This document shows positions 23,505-32,587 of a DNA stretch of 64,000 bases, one piece after another (position 1 is the stretch's first letter; each line of letters begins with the position of its first letter). Origin of the DNA: Streptomyces alanosinicus (GTDB lineage: Bacteria > Actinomycetota > Actinomycetes > Streptomycetales > Streptomycetaceae); contig NZ_BMVG01000003.1 of NCBI RefSeq assembly GCF_014650595.1, positions 310,001 through 374,000 of the forward strand, given 5' to 3'. Below the pieces are notes generated by a model, which did not search any database, had not been told where the DNA came from, and saw only the letters and a list, made by a program, of their open reading frames with translations. The translations under genes and the position numbers were made by a program.

Positions 23505-24579
23505 GAGCGACCTGGACCAGCGCATGGGCGCCGCTGGTGCGCCAGCGCCGGCCCTCGGCCGCCACCAGCGCGGACTCGGTCGCCGGGGACAGGCCGGTGA
23601 TCACGTCCGACTTCAGGGTGCGCAGCGCGGCGACCGGGCCGGGGAAGTACCGGGTCGTCTCCGCGAACGGCGTGGTCGGCGGCCACCTCCGGTCGCCCAC
23701 CAGACGCCGGTAGTTGAGGTCCCCCTTGAACACGGTCAGCGTGGCCGCCGCGAACTCGGCACGCAGGTCGTCCGGCATCCGGTCGTACGGCAGCGGGGCG
23801 CAGGAGAAGGGGTGGGCGCGCACGGTGAGCCGGCCGTCCGCCATGGCCGACCAGAGCACGCGCGCGTAGTCGCCGGCCACGCCCGGCGCCGCCCGGAGCC
23901 GGTGCAGCGCGTCGACGACGTCGGCGGTCGTGGCGTCGGAGACGTAGTACGGGTACGGCTTGATGTGCAGCACGGCGCGCGCGGCCCGGCCCTCGGCGAG
24001 GAGATGGGCGATCAGCAGCAGATCCGGGACGAGTTCACGGCCCGCGTTGTCCGCGACCAGGACGAGGGTGGCCGCACCGCCGGGCGGCAGCTGCGACCAC
24101 AGGGCCGCACTGTCGTCGGCCACCAGCGCGGGCACGGGGTCCTGGGCCTCGGCGCCTTCGGCGGAGAGCCGGAAGCCGAGGTCGGCGCGGTTGCCCCACA
24201 GCGAGCCGTGCAGCAGGGCGCATGCCCGCTCCGGCTCCGGCAGGGTCGGCAGGGCGTCCAGCGCGGCCAGTTCCGCGTCGGTCTCCGGAGCGTCCGGTTC
24301 GGCGCGCTTGAACGGGCGGAAGGGGTCGATGCCCTGCCAGGCGCCGGGGTCGAACCAGCCGACGGCCTGGAGCAGCCGGCGGTAGAAGTAGCTCTCGGAC
24401 CACAGCCACGGCACGTCGTACCAGGGGCGTCCGACGCGGTCGGGCAGGCCCCACTCCCGCCACCGCTCCCGGTCCGGGGCGCCGGAGGGCAACGGCCCGA
24501 TCGTCCCCTCCGTGCAGCTCTTCAGCAGCTCGTCCAGCGCCTGGCGCTGGCCGGGGCCGTACGGGAAGGCGCCCCGCAC
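23476..24579 (-). CDS. ARMT1-like (DUF89) damage-control phosphatase, 5' end disrupted
   Basis: Metal-dependent phosphatase of the DUF89/ARMT1 family, thought to hydrolyse harmful sugar phosphates. Conserved segments are VGRPWYDVPWLWSESYFYRRLLQAVGWF, TLVLVADNAGRELVPDLLLI (metal-binding Asp-Asn) and TVFKGDLNYRRLVGD. The expected N-terminus (MPDTPSAPVILGNEPGSFPHSVLAR, from ATG 24710) lies in another frame. A 43-bp palindromic repeat at 24595-24637 separates it from the main frame, which resumes with RHPAIIRQVRGAFPYG. No ATG, GTG or TTG lies in the main frame between the repeat and GTG 24579, which is the first usable start and is given here. The protein is therefore probably truncated by about 30-40 residues, or the gene is inactive. 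Confidence 0.75.
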   Translation of the reverse strand: MRGAFPYGPGQRQALDELLKSCTEGTIGPLPSGAPDRERWREWGLPDRVGRPWYDVPWLWSESYFYRRLLQAVGWFDPGAWQGIDPFRPFKRAEPDAPETDAELAALDALPTLPEPERACALLHGSLWGNRADLGFRLSAEGAEAQDPVPALVADDSAALWSQLPPGGAATLVLVADNAGRELVPDLLLIAHLLAEGRAARAVLHIKPYPYYVSDATTADVVDALHRLRAAPGVAGDYARVLWSAMADGRLTVRAHPFSCAPLPYDRMPDDLRAEFAAATLTVFKGDLNYRRLVGDRRWPPTTPFAETTRYFPGPVAALRTLKSDVITGLSPATESALVAAEGRRWRTSGAHALVQVALKWPGAEAT

Positions 24580-24594
24580 CTGTCTGATGATCGC

Positions 24595-24637
24595 GGGGTG
24601 CCTCCCCCACTGCCTGACGGGCGTGGGAGGTACCCCC
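24595..24637. repeat. Palindromic repeat inserted in the ARMT1-like gene
   Basis: A 43-bp imperfect inverted repeat. The left arm ggggtgcctcccccac pairs with the right arm gtgggaggtacccc around a short centre (tgcctgacggg). It resembles the dispersed GGGGG(T)...CCTCCC hairpin repeats common between Streptomyces genes; a related motif (gggggtccccccggcc with ctgggggag) lies inside the 5965-6189 element. Here it falls inside coding sequence and shifts the frame. Confidence 0.7.
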
Positions 24638-24710
24638 GGGCGAGCACGCTGTGCGGGAACGAGCCGGGTTCGTTGCCGAGGATCACGGGGGCGGACGGGG
24701 TGTCGGGCAT
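24638..24710 (-). pseudogene. Detached 5' fragment of the ARMT1-like gene
   Basis: From ATG 24710 the frame reads MPDTPSAPVILGNEPGSFPH and SVLAR, which matches the N-terminus expected for ARMT1-like proteins as I remember them (a PVIL...PGSFP pattern). It then enters the palindromic repeat and continues out of frame with Gly/Ser/Pro residues. Translation from this start would give a short aberrant peptide. The fragment supports insertion into a once intact gene rather than a badly chosen start. Confidence 0.6.
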
Positions 24711-24731
24711 GTCTCCAACGTATAGCGCGGG

Positions 24732-25379
24732 TCAGGCGGTTCTGATCTCCCGCTCCAGCTGCGTGGCGAGTGTGACGTAGCGGGGGCGGCGGTGCACCGG
24801 GACCAGGCCCCGGATCAGCAGGTGCCACATCTCGGCGACGCGGCGCGGCAGCCGTCCGACCGGTTCGAGGGAGCGGCCCGCGACCCGGGTGCCGACGAAG
24901 AAGGAGACCAGGGAGTGCGCGACGATGCCGACGTCGAGATCGCCGTGCAGATCGGACTCCCGGACGGCCGCGGTGAATTTGCGTGTCGAGAATTCCAGCC
25001 ATTCTGTGAACGGGTGCCTGAGCGGCGGCCGTACGGCGATGTCGGCGGTGGCGAGTCGGAGGGCGGCACGGGGCACCGGGTCCTCCACAGCGAGCCGGGC
25101 GACCCCGAAAGTGGTGCGCATCAGGGACTCCAGCGAGGAGTAGCCCCGGCTCTCGACCTCGGCGACGAGCTGTTGCCCAGCCCTGGCGTTGAGTTCGAGG
25201 ATGGCCTGGGCGAGGTCCTCCTTGGCGGCGAAGTGGAAATACAGCGCGCCCTTGGTGACCTTCGCGTGTGCGACGATGTCGCTCAGGCTCGTTGATTCAT
25301 AGCCGTGCCGGTCGAACAGATCGGCGGCGGCCGTGATGATCGTTGCCCGGGTCTGCTCAGCGCGTAACTGCCTCGCCAT
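24732..25379 (-). CDS. cprB: CprB/ScbR-type TetR regulator (gamma-butyrolactone receptor homologue)
   Basis: TetR-family repressor of the gamma-butyrolactone receptor group, 215 residues, the same length as S. coelicolor CprB as I recall it. The DNA-binding part is MARQLRAEQTRATIITAAADL, then YESTSLSDIVAHAKVTKGALYFHFAAKEDLAQAIL (about residues 25-62). The ligand domain includes RHPFTEWLEF and LEPVGRLPRRVAEMWHLLIRG, with a Trp in the position typical of this family. The ribosome site is GAGGAGGGG before ATG 25379. No butyrolactone synthase (AfsA-like) gene is in the window, so it may be an orphan receptor. Proximity to geosmin synthase matches the S. coelicolor neighbourhood. Autoregulation is likely through the site at 25403-25427. 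Confidence 0.85.
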   Translation of the reverse strand: MARQLRAEQTRATIITAAADLFDRHGYESTSLSDIVAHAKVTKGALYFHFAAKEDLAQAILELNARAGQQLVAEVESRGYSSLESLMRTTFGVARLAVEDPVPRAALRLATADIAVRPPLRHPFTEWLEFSTRKFTAAVRESDLHGDLDVGIVAHSLVSFFVGTRVAGRSLEPVGRLPRRVAEMWHLLIRGLVPVHRRPRYVTLATQLEREIRTA

Positions 25380-25402
25380 CCTGGACCCCTCCTCGCGGCT
25401 CT

Positions 25403-25427
25403 AAACGAACGGGACATGCGGTTTTTT
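25403..25427. promoter_or_regulatory. Candidate autoregulatory element upstream of cprB
   Basis: AAACGAACGGGACATGCGGTT followed by TTTT forms an imperfect inverted repeat: the left half AAACGAACGG resembles the complement of the right half, AAAAAACCGC (7 of 10 positions). AT-rich ends with CGG/CCG centres are the layout of operators bound by ArpA/ScbR/CprB-type repressors. It lies 24-48 bp upstream of the cprB start, where binding would block transcription. Similarity is by eye only. Confidence 0.4.
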
Positions 25428-25842
25428 CTTAACCCCTCGCACACGATATCTCACCGAGCGGCAGCAGGAGCCCTGGGGTGCGGGCCGAAATGACGACACG
25501 TGTCACCCATGGATCCGGCACCTGACGGCCCCTCGGCGGTCCTTGGGGCGGGGCGAGACCGGACGAGACCAGAGACAAGACCAGAACGGTTCCCCCTTCG
25601 TCGCCCGACCGTTCGCGGCAGCTGCGGGGTGACGGCGCCGGACCCATGATCGCCACGATACGAGGCCGACCGCCGGCTCCTCAACGGGTCCTCGAAGCAG
25701 GCGCGAAACATCCCAAGCGGTCGGTGCTCGCGCGCCCCCGCGTCACCGATGCGCCGCTCCGCCCGGCGGCGTCGACGCGAGGTCGAGAAGGGGCGGGGGC
25801 GGGAGCCGGGGGCGGCGCAGGCCGCGGACGCGCGCACCACGG

Positions 25843-25917
25843 ACGGGCACGGCGTGGACGGGCACGGCACGGACGGGCGTGGCGTGGACGGGCACGGCAC
25901 GGACGGGCGTGGCGCGG
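25843..25917. repeat. 15-bp tandem repeat, 5 copies
   Basis: Five consecutive 15-bp units of the form ACGGGC(A/G)(C/T)GGC(A/G)(C/T)GG at 25843-25857, 25858-25872, 25873-25887, 25888-25902 and 25903-25917. Units alternate between ACGGGCACGGCACGG and ACGGGCGTGGCGTGG forms. The length is a multiple of three, but no supported protein covers it. Confidence 0.8.
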
Positions 25918-26028
25918 GCTCGGGGCCCTCGGCGCACATGCCGACGGGCGGCGCCGCCGCGGTGCTGGTGTGCACCGGGGGCGCCGCCCAGGTTCCGCGG
26001 CTACGACGGCCGTGAACTCGCCGTCATA

Positions 26029-27176
<1,148 letters not shown>

Positions 27177-27240
27177 TCAAGGGAGTTGCGGGTCCAGGTC
27201 GCGGTCCGGGCACATCCGACACCCTTTTTTCACATCTCCC

Positions 27241-27270
27241 TTGACCCTCCGAAGTAACCGGCGGTAACTT
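27241..27270 (+). promoter_or_regulatory. Candidate promoter for the DUF6230-DUF6114 operon
   Basis: TTGACC at 27241-27246, an 18-bp spacer, and TAACTT at 27265-27270 fit the principal sigma factor consensus. An inverted repeat taaccggcggtaac overlaps the spacer and -10, where a regulator could bind. The DUF6230 start lies about 140 bp downstream. Confidence 0.45.
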
Positions 27271-27411
27271 GCTCGGAAGGCTACTGTCGCGTAGCGAGAA
27301 AGCCCTTGCTCCGCCGGGGTGCGAGGAGGCGTACGCGACGGTCGCTGTCCGCGCCAGGACATCGCGCCGCTGAAGCCCAACCCGCATTGATCCATGCCCA
27401 TGGGAGCAGAC

Positions 27412-28110
27412 ATGGCCTCGTCCCCGGACGTCCCGTCCGCCGGCAACACCCCCGAGAACCCGGGAAACGGTTCACCCTCCGAAGCGCCGCAGACCGCCGG
27501 GACCGCCACCGGCGGCGAGCGACGGGGCCGGGTCCGGGCCCGCCGGGCCGCGGTGATGGCGGTGCCCGCCACCCTCGTTGCCGCCACCCTCGCGGTCCTC
27601 ACCGCGCAGGGGGCGCTCGGCGTGCAGTTCGCGATCTCCGGCATGCCGTTCACGGTCACGGCGACGGAACTCGACGGAACCGGTTTCGAGCAGTTCGGCG
27701 GCCTCGACAACATGGCGGAGGGCAGCCCGAACGCCGGGGACACCGGCGGGCAGGAGCTCGTCGTCACCTCCGCGATCAAGAACGCCACGCTCGACCATCT
27801 GTGCCAGAGCGTCGACCTCGGCGGCACCAACCTGCTCATCACGGCGGGCAGCGGCGCCACCAAGGTGACGGCGAGCGACCTGGCCACCGATTCCACCCAG
27901 CTGTCCGGCGACGCGGCGTTCAACAACATCGAGATCGGCAACGACGCGAGCACGCTGACCAAGGCGGGCGTGAAGGGTCCGATCGGGGTCTTCAGCCAGC
28001 AGGCCGACACCGTGCGCATCGCCCATCTGCGGCAGACCAACTACGCGACGACAGCAGGGGTGTTCAAGCTTCCCGGCCTCAAGCTCCGCTTCAGCGGCTC
28101 GGGTTGCTGA
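27412..28110 (+). CDS. DUF6230 family membrane-anchored protein
   Basis: A 232-residue protein I place in the DUF6230 family (older databases call it cholesterol esterase without evidence). The N-terminal 40 residues are Pro/Gly/Glu-rich, then a basic stretch (RRGRVRARRA) and one transmembrane or signal-anchor helix (AVMAVPATLVAATLAVLTAQG, about 47-67). The rest is outside the membrane (FAISGMPFTVTATELDGTGF, DHLCQSVDLGGTNLLIT, LPGLKLRFSGSGC) and ends in Cys. ATG 27412 follows GGGAG with good spacing; an upstream in-frame ATG at 27394 is less likely. The next gene starts 5 bp after its stop, so they form an operon. Function unknown. Confidence 0.82.
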   Translation: MASSPDVPSAGNTPENPGNGSPSEAPQTAGTATGGERRGRVRARRAAVMAVPATLVAATLAVLTAQGALGVQFAISGMPFTVTATELDGTGFEQFGGLDNMAEGSPNAGDTGGQELVVTSAIKNATLDHLCQSVDLGGTNLLITAGSGATKVTASDLATDSTQLSGDAAFNNIEIGNDASTLTKAGVKGPIGVFSQQADTVRIAHLRQTNYATTAGVFKLPGLKLRFSGSGC

Positions 28111-28115
28111 GAGCG

Positions 28116-28571
28116 GTGTCCGAGCGTCCACGCCAGGGAGCGCGGGCCGCGTTCCGCGGCTGGCGGGCCCGCCGGCCGTTCTGGGGCGGGCTGCTGCTCG
28201 CCCTGGCCGGTGGTGAGATCCTGCTGACCGAGAAGGCCTCGCTGAAGGTCGTGATGCACATCGGCATGCAGGGGCTCGCCGGCTATCTGCTGCCGACGCT
28301 GATGGCGCTGCTGGGTCTGCTGGTCCTGTTCAACCCCGCGCAGCGGCTCTTCTACTCCATCACCGGCGTCCTGGTCTCGCTGGGCACCTGGATGACCTCC
28401 AACCTGGGCGGCTTCTTCGTCGGCCTGCTACTGGGCGTCACCGGCAGCTGCCTCGCCTTCGGCTGGCTCCCCGACCAGGAACCGCGCGTCAGCCTCCGCG
28501 AACGCCGCAGGCAGGCGAGGGCGGCGGCACCGGCCGCGCCGGCCGAGGGGGCGGAGGGCACGACGGCCTGA
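28116..28571 (+). CDS. DUF6114 family integral membrane protein
   Basis: A 151-residue membrane protein of the DUF6114 family, which travels with DUF6230. About four hydrophobic helices are visible: PFWGGLLLALAGGEILL, LAGYLLPTLMALLGLLVLF, LFYSITGVLVSLGTWM and GGFFVGLLLGVTGSCLAFGWL. The cytoplasmic tail is basic then Ala-rich (RVSLRERRRQARAAAPAAPA). The GTG at 28116 lies 5 bp after the DUF6230 stop, consistent with translational coupling. Together they probably form a membrane complex with an external domain; the role is unknown. Confidence 0.82.
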   Translation: MSERPRQGARAAFRGWRARRPFWGGLLLALAGGEILLTEKASLKVVMHIGMQGLAGYLLPTLMALLGLLVLFNPAQRLFYSITGVLVSLGTWMTSNLGGFFVGLLLGVTGSCLAFGWLPDQEPRVSLRERRRQARAAAPAAPAEGAEGTTA

Positions 28572-28633
28572 CCCGCGCCGGCAGGCAGCACGGCGGCCTG
28601 ACGGGCACCGGCGGGCAGCACACGGCGGCACCA

Positions 28634-28761
28634 CCGGGCAGCACACGGCAGCCCGACCAGCGTCACCAGGCAGCACACGGCGACCCGACCGCCACCACCG
28701 GGCAGCACACAGCGGCCCGACCAGCACCACCAGGCAGCACACAGCAGCTCGACCGGCGTCG
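28634..28761. repeat. 32-bp tandem repeat, 4 full copies
   Basis: Four contiguous 32-bp units at 28634-28665, 28666-28697, 28698-28729 and 28730-28761, each beginning CC(G/A)GGCAGCACAC and ending near CGACC(A/G)GC(G/A)(T/C)CA. Degenerate flanking copies extend from about 28583 to 28790. The unit length is not a multiple of three and no protein uses it. It fills the gap between the convergent DUF6114 and tatA genes. Confidence 0.8.
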
Positions 28762-28828
28762 CCGGGCAGTGCCGCGGCGGTCTGCCGGGCGCCGCAGTGC
28801 CACGCGCGGCGCCCATCGGCTCCCGCTG

Positions 28829-29125
28829 TCAGCCCGCGGTGACCGGCGGCTCGGCGGACGTGGGCGCCGCCGGCTGCCGGGTCGTACCCGCGTCCGCCGT
28901 CGTGCGGACCTCGCTCGCCCGCAGGACCTGCGACGGCTCCACGGTCGAGGCCCCCTCGCCCGGAGCGGCGCTCTCGTCCTTCATCGCCTTCGCCTCGCTC
29001 TTGAGGATGCGCATCGACTTGCCGAGCGCCCGCGCGGTGTCCGGGAGCTTGCGGGATCCGAACAGCACGAGGAACACGACCGCGACGATCAACAGGTGCC
29101 AGGGCTCGAGTCCGTTGCGGAGCAT
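28829..29125 (-). CDS. tatA: Sec-independent translocase subunit TatA
   Basis: A 98-residue TatA/TatE-type component of the twin-arginine protein export channel. It has a short outside N-terminus, one transmembrane helix ([14 protein letters not shown], about residues 10-23), the [23 protein letters not shown] hinge and amphipathic helix, then an acidic flexible tail. The usual Phe-Gly and Lys-Leu-Pro residues are present. It is not next to tatC, so it is probably an extra TatA copy. It converges on the DUF6114 gene across the 32-bp repeats. ATG 29125 starts [11 protein letters not shown]. Confidence 0.92.
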   Translation of the reverse strand: MLRNGLEPWHLLIVAVVFLVLFGSRKLPDTARALGKSMRILKSEAKAMKDESAAPGEGASTVEPSQVLRASEVRTTADAGTTRQPAAPTSAEPPVTAG

Positions 29126-29181
29126 GGCCGCCCCCTTCTCATGAATGCTTGCCGTCTTGCGCAACTGTACAACCTGCTGGG

Positions 29182-32004
29182 TCAGACTTCGGAGCGGACC
29201 TTCGCCACAGTGAGTGCCAGCGCGTACAGGCCGAGGACGGCGGCGAGCAGCAGGTGGTACGCGGCGGGCAGGGCGGTCATGCCGAGCGCGGCGCCGAGCG
29301 GACTGGGCGGTACGGCGAGTCCGACGACGGCGAGCAGGACGGCGGCCCAGCCGACCGGTCCGGGCCGGCCGCCACGCGCGAGGCGCCGGCCGTCGCGCAG
29401 CAGCAGCATCACGAGTGCCTGCGTGAGCAGGTTCTCGGTGAACCAGGCCGAGTGGAAGACCGCCTCGTCGTCCAGGGCGTCGGGACCGTCCAGGGCGAGC
29501 GCGAGGACGCCGAAGGTGGCGAGGTCGGCGAACGCGTTGAGCACGCCGAAGCCGGTGATGAACCGCAGGAACGCGGGCGGCCGCAGCACGGTCGGCCGGC
29601 GCAGTTCGCGGGGAGCGGGGCGGTCGTGGGCGAAGGCGAGCTGGGCGGCGTCGAAGCACAGGTTCTGCGCGAGCACCTGGACCGGGAGCATCGGCAGGAA
29701 GGGCAGCAGCAGTCCGGCGGCGAGCATGGCGAGGACGTTGCCGAGGTTGGAGGAGAGGGTCACGCGCAGATAGGCGGCGATGTTGGCGCTGCTGCGCCGG
29801 CCGGCGGTGACGGCGTGTCCGATGGCGGTGAGGTCCTTCTCGGCGAGCACGACATCCGCGCTCTCCCGGGCGACCGCCACGGCCCCGCGCGGCGCGATCC
29901 CGACGTCGGCGGCGAGTAGCGCGGCGATGTCGTTGACGCCGTCCCCGAGGAAGCCGACGGTGTGCCCGGCGGCCCGCAGCCCGGCGATCACACGGGCCTT
30001 GTCCTCGGGCGTGCAGCGGGCGACGACCACGGTGCCTTCGGCAGGGAACACACCACCGCTGCCGTCTGCCCCACCGGCCCCGGAGCCACCCCCCCTTGCC
30101 ACGCCGGCCCCGGTCTCACCGCCCCCTGCCTCACCGGCCCAGGACCCTCCGACCGCTGCATCGCCGGCCGAGGACTCGCCGCCTCGTGTCTCGCCGGCCC
30201 CAGCCCCTCCGACCCCTGCCGCGCCAGCCCGTGTCTCACCACCCACTGTCCCGCCCGCCCAGGACTCACCGACCCCTGCCTCACCGGCCCCTGAATCGCC
30301 TTCCCCTGCCTCGTCCGCCCCGAGGCGGGTGACGGTGGTGTCGGCCGGGGTGGAGTCGGTGGTGTGCGGGGCCTTGTCCGGGGGTGCCGTCGCGGTGCGT
30401 ATATCGGCGGGTTCCAGGCCCAGTTCCCGGCAGACGCGGGCCGCGGTCGCGGGGTGGTCGCCGGTGAGGAGGTGGACCTGGATGCCGAGGCCGGCGAGGG
30501 TGCGCAGGGACTCGGCGGCGCCGGGGGCGATTTCGTCGTGGAAGGTGACCAGGCCGCGGAAGGTGAGGCCGCGTTCGTCGGCCGGAGTGTACGGGCGGGT
30601 GCGACCAGGGCGGTCGGCGGTGGCGACGGCCAGCACACGCTGCCCTGACTCGGCCTCGCGCGCGGCGAGCGCGAGCAGCCGCGCCCGCTCGGCGGCCGGC
30701 AGCTCGCAGCGCTCCAGGACGTCCTCGGCGGCCCCCTTGGTGATCAGCAGATGGTGGCCGAGCCGGCCGGCGACCACGGCGGTGGCAAGGCGCCGCCCCG
30801 GAGCGACGGGCAGCGCGGCGAGCCCGTCGTACTCCTCGCCGGCGTCCTGGACGAGGTCGAGCAGGGCCTCGTCGAGGGCGTCGGGGGCCGGCAGTTCGGC
30901 CAGTTGCAGGGTCCACCAGGCGCCGGCGGCCGCCCAGCGCAGCACCTCCGGATCGTCCCGGCCGTCGGGTCCGAGGGAGCGGGCGACGACGGGCCGGTCC
31001 TGGGTGAGGGTGCCCGTCTTGTCCACGCACAGCACGTCGATCGCGCCGAGGTCGTGCAGCGCGGGCAGCCGCCGTACGACGACCCGGCGGGTGCGGGCCA
31101 GCAGCGCGGCGCTGCGGGCGAGGCAGGTGGTGACGATCACCGGGAGCATCTCGGGGGTGAGCCCGACGGCCACCGCCACGGCGAACGGCAGGGTCTCCAG
31201 GCCCCGGCCGCGCACCGCCGCGCCCGCCATGAGCACCAGCGGCGGGGTGAGCAGCATGAACCGGACCAGCACCCAGGCGATGCCGTGCACGGACCGGTCG
31301 AAGGCGCTCGGTCCGCGCGGCGGGGCCGTCCGCCCGGCGGCGGCGAACCGGGTGTGCGGCCCGGTCGCCACGACGACGGCGGTGGCGCTGCCCGCGACGA
31401 CGGCGCTGCCCTGGAAGCACAGCGCGGACTCGGCATCCGGCTCCGGCCGGTCGGCGGCCTCCTTCGGCACGGGTGCGGACTCGCCGGTGAGCGTGTCCTC
31501 GCGCACGGTCAGCGCGCGGCTGCGCAGCAGTCGTACGTCGGCGGGGACGAGGTCGCCGGGGCAAAGCCGTACGACGTCGCCGGGGACCAGGTCGGCCACC
31601 GGGACCTCGTGGGTGCGCGGGGCGGCGGCGCCGTCGGTGCGGCGCAGCACGGTGGCCGTGCCGGTGACCAGTTCGCGCAGGGCGGCGAGCGAGCGGTCGG
31701 CGCGCCGTTCCCCGGCCGCGCGCAGCACACAGCTGACGGCGACCAGCGCGAGGATCACCGTGGCGGTGCCCCAGGAGGCGACGAACGCGGAGACCAGGCC
31801 GAGGGTGAGGAGCACGGCCGTGAACGGGTCGCGCAGACCGGCGAGGCCCCGCCGCAGCACGGAGGGGGTGCGCACAGAAGGCGGGCTGTTCTCGCCGTGG
31901 GCGGCGAGCCGGCCGGCGGCCTCGGCGTCGGTCAGTCCGCGCGGACCGGTCTCCAGGCGCCGCAGCACCTGCAGAGACGTCCCGGTCACCGGCTCAGAGG
32001 CCAT
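29182..32004 (-). CDS. mgtA: MgtA-type P-type ATPase with repetitive insert
   Basis: A 940-residue P-type ATPase closest to Mg2+-importing MgtA/MgtB by sequence style. It shows a cation-ATPase N-domain ([20 protein letters not shown]), TGES in [11 protein letters not shown], the phosphorylation site DKTGTLTQD (Asp near 326), [26 protein letters not shown] near 685, and a C-terminal bundle with [20 protein letters not shown]. Between residues about 560 and 650 it carries a Gly/Ala/Glu/Ser-rich repeat ([17 protein letters not shown] units) absent from the family core; it falls in the P domain between TGD and GDGVND. An ArsR gene overlaps its start by 11 bp, so they share a message. Ion specificity is inferred. 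Confidence 0.8.
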   Translation of the reverse strand: MASEPVTGTSLQVLRRLETGPRGLTDAEAAGRLAAHGENSPPSVRTPSVLRRGLAGLRDPFTAVLLTLGLVSAFVASWGTATVILALVAVSCVLRAAGERRADRSLAALRELVTGTATVLRRTDGAAAPRTHEVPVADLVPGDVVRLCPGDLVPADVRLLRSRALTVREDTLTGESAPVPKEAADRPEPDAESALCFQGSAVVAGSATAVVVATGPHTRFAAAGRTAPPRGPSAFDRSVHGIAWVLVRFMLLTPPLVLMAGAAVRGRGLETLPFAVAVAVGLTPEMLPVIVTTCLARSAALLARTRRVVVRRLPALHDLGAIDVLCVDKTGTLTQDRPVVARSLGPDGRDDPEVLRWAAAGAWWTLQLAELPAPDALDEALLDLVQDAGEEYDGLAALPVAPGRRLATAVVAGRLGHHLLITKGAAEDVLERCELPAAERARLLALAAREAESGQRVLAVATADRPGRTRPYTPADERGLTFRGLVTFHDEIAPGAAESLRTLAGLGIQVHLLTGDHPATAARVCRELGLEPADIRTATAPPDKAPHTTDSTPADTTVTRLGADEAGEGDSGAGEAGVGESWAGGTVGGETRAGAAGVGGAGAGETRGGESSAGDAAVGGSWAGEAGGGETGAGVARGGGSGAGGADGSGGVFPAEGTVVVARCTPEDKARVIAGLRAAGHTVGFLGDGVNDIAALLAADVGIAPRGAVAVARESADVVLAEKDLTAIGHAVTAGRRSSANIAAYLRVTLSSNLGNVLAMLAAGLLLPFLPMLPVQVLAQNLCFDAAQLAFAHDRPAPRELRRPTVLRPPAFLRFITGFGVLNAFADLATFGVLALALDGPDALDDEAVFHSAWFTENLLTQALVMLLLRDGRRLARGGRPGPVGWAAVLLAVVGLAVPPSPLGAALGMTALPAAYHLLLAAVLGLYALALTVAKVRSEV
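30053..30315. repeat. Degenerate in-gene repeat coding the low-complexity P-domain insert
   Basis: About 260 bp of imperfect repeats inside the P-type ATPase gene. Elements such as gcctcaccggccc and gactcaccgacccctgc recur every 15-30 bp, and the period keeps the frame open on the minus strand. The coded segment is almost entirely Gly, Ala, Glu, Ser and Val with scattered Trp and Arg. It looks like expansion by slippage or unequal crossing-over. Confidence 0.7.
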
Positions 32005-32362
32005 GGAGGCGGCGGGCCGGCGCCGGGGCGGCCGCGTCCCGCTCGGCGAGCCGGCCGACGAGCAGGCGTACGACGTCGACGACGGCGGCCTGTCCGGCGG
32101 CGTCCACGAAGTACACCTGGCGGCGGCCCTCGCGACGGGAGCGGACGAGTCCGGCCAGCTTCAGCTTGGTCAGATGCTGGCTGACGGCGGGCAGCGCGCC
32201 GCCGACCCGCTCGGCGAGCCCGGTGACATCGCTCTCCCCGTGGATCAGCGCCCACACGATGTGCAGCCGGGCGGGCGAGGCGAGCAGTCCGAAGGCGGCG
32301 GCCGCCTCGGTGAGCACCTCGGCGGAGGGATCCTGATGGCCGGTGCCGGGCACTGTCACCAC
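31994..32362 (-). CDS. ArsR/SmtB-family transcriptional regulator
   Basis: A 122-residue winged-helix repressor. It shows ALLASPARLHIVWALIHGESDVTGLAERVGGALPAVSQHLTKLKLAGLVRSRREGRRQVYFV, the standard ArsR helix-turn-helix and wing. The Cys-Val-Cys sensor of ArsR proper is absent and there is no cysteine, so any metal sensing would use His/Asp/Glu sites, for example near the C-terminus (VVDVVRLL). Its end overlaps the P-type ATPase start by 11 bp, so both are probably co-transcribed and self-regulated. Two 15-bp direct repeats 24-56 bp upstream may be the operator. The start is GTG 32362. Confidence 0.88.
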   Translation of the reverse strand: MVTVPGTGHQDPSAEVLTEAAAAFGLLASPARLHIVWALIHGESDVTGLAERVGGALPAVSQHLTKLKLAGLVRSRREGRRQVYFVDAAGQAAVVDVVRLLVGRLAERDAAAPAPARRLHGL

Positions 32363-32385
32363 TGTCGTCTTCCTCTGTTTCCTCT

Positions 32386-32418
32386 GTGTCCGGTAGGTCG
32401 CGCGTGTCCGGTAGGTCG
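32386..32418. repeat. 15-bp direct repeat upstream of arsR
   Basis: GTGTCCGGTAGGTCG occurs exactly at 32386-32400 and 32404-32418, with starts 18 bp apart (almost two helical turns). It lies in the leader or promoter of the arsR-P-type ATPase operon, on the opposite side from the TerB gene. Spaced direct repeats of this kind can be regulator sites. Confidence 0.6.
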
Positions 32419-32587
32419 TGCCGAGTCTCGGCCGGGTGGGGTGCGGATGGGGTGTTCGGGCTGTGTGCGGGGAATCAGTCTAGGTCGGCCGGAACTTCCC
32501 GGCCGTCCCGTTAGTTTCTACGGTGCTGTAGAAGTTGCCGCCGGTGTGCTGGGGGAAGCCGCCGGCCGTTGATGACGAGGAGTACGC

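Noticed and set aside
25451..25975. 174-codon minus-strand open frame
   Set aside because: Its N-terminal part is translated tandem repeat (PSVPCPSTP), the rest is Arg-rich with no domain; more likely non-coding.
28634..28761. CRISPR array
   Set aside because: 32-bp units abut each other with no spacers between them.
29780..32572. 930-codon plus-strand open frame
   Set aside because: Ser/Arg/Pro-rich shadow of the MgtA-like ATPase and arsR; the minus-strand genes have clear motifs.
32363..32587. Mg2+ riboswitch (M-box) for the ATPase
   Set aside because: The leader is short, lies before arsR and shows only direct repeats, not the conserved M-box stems.
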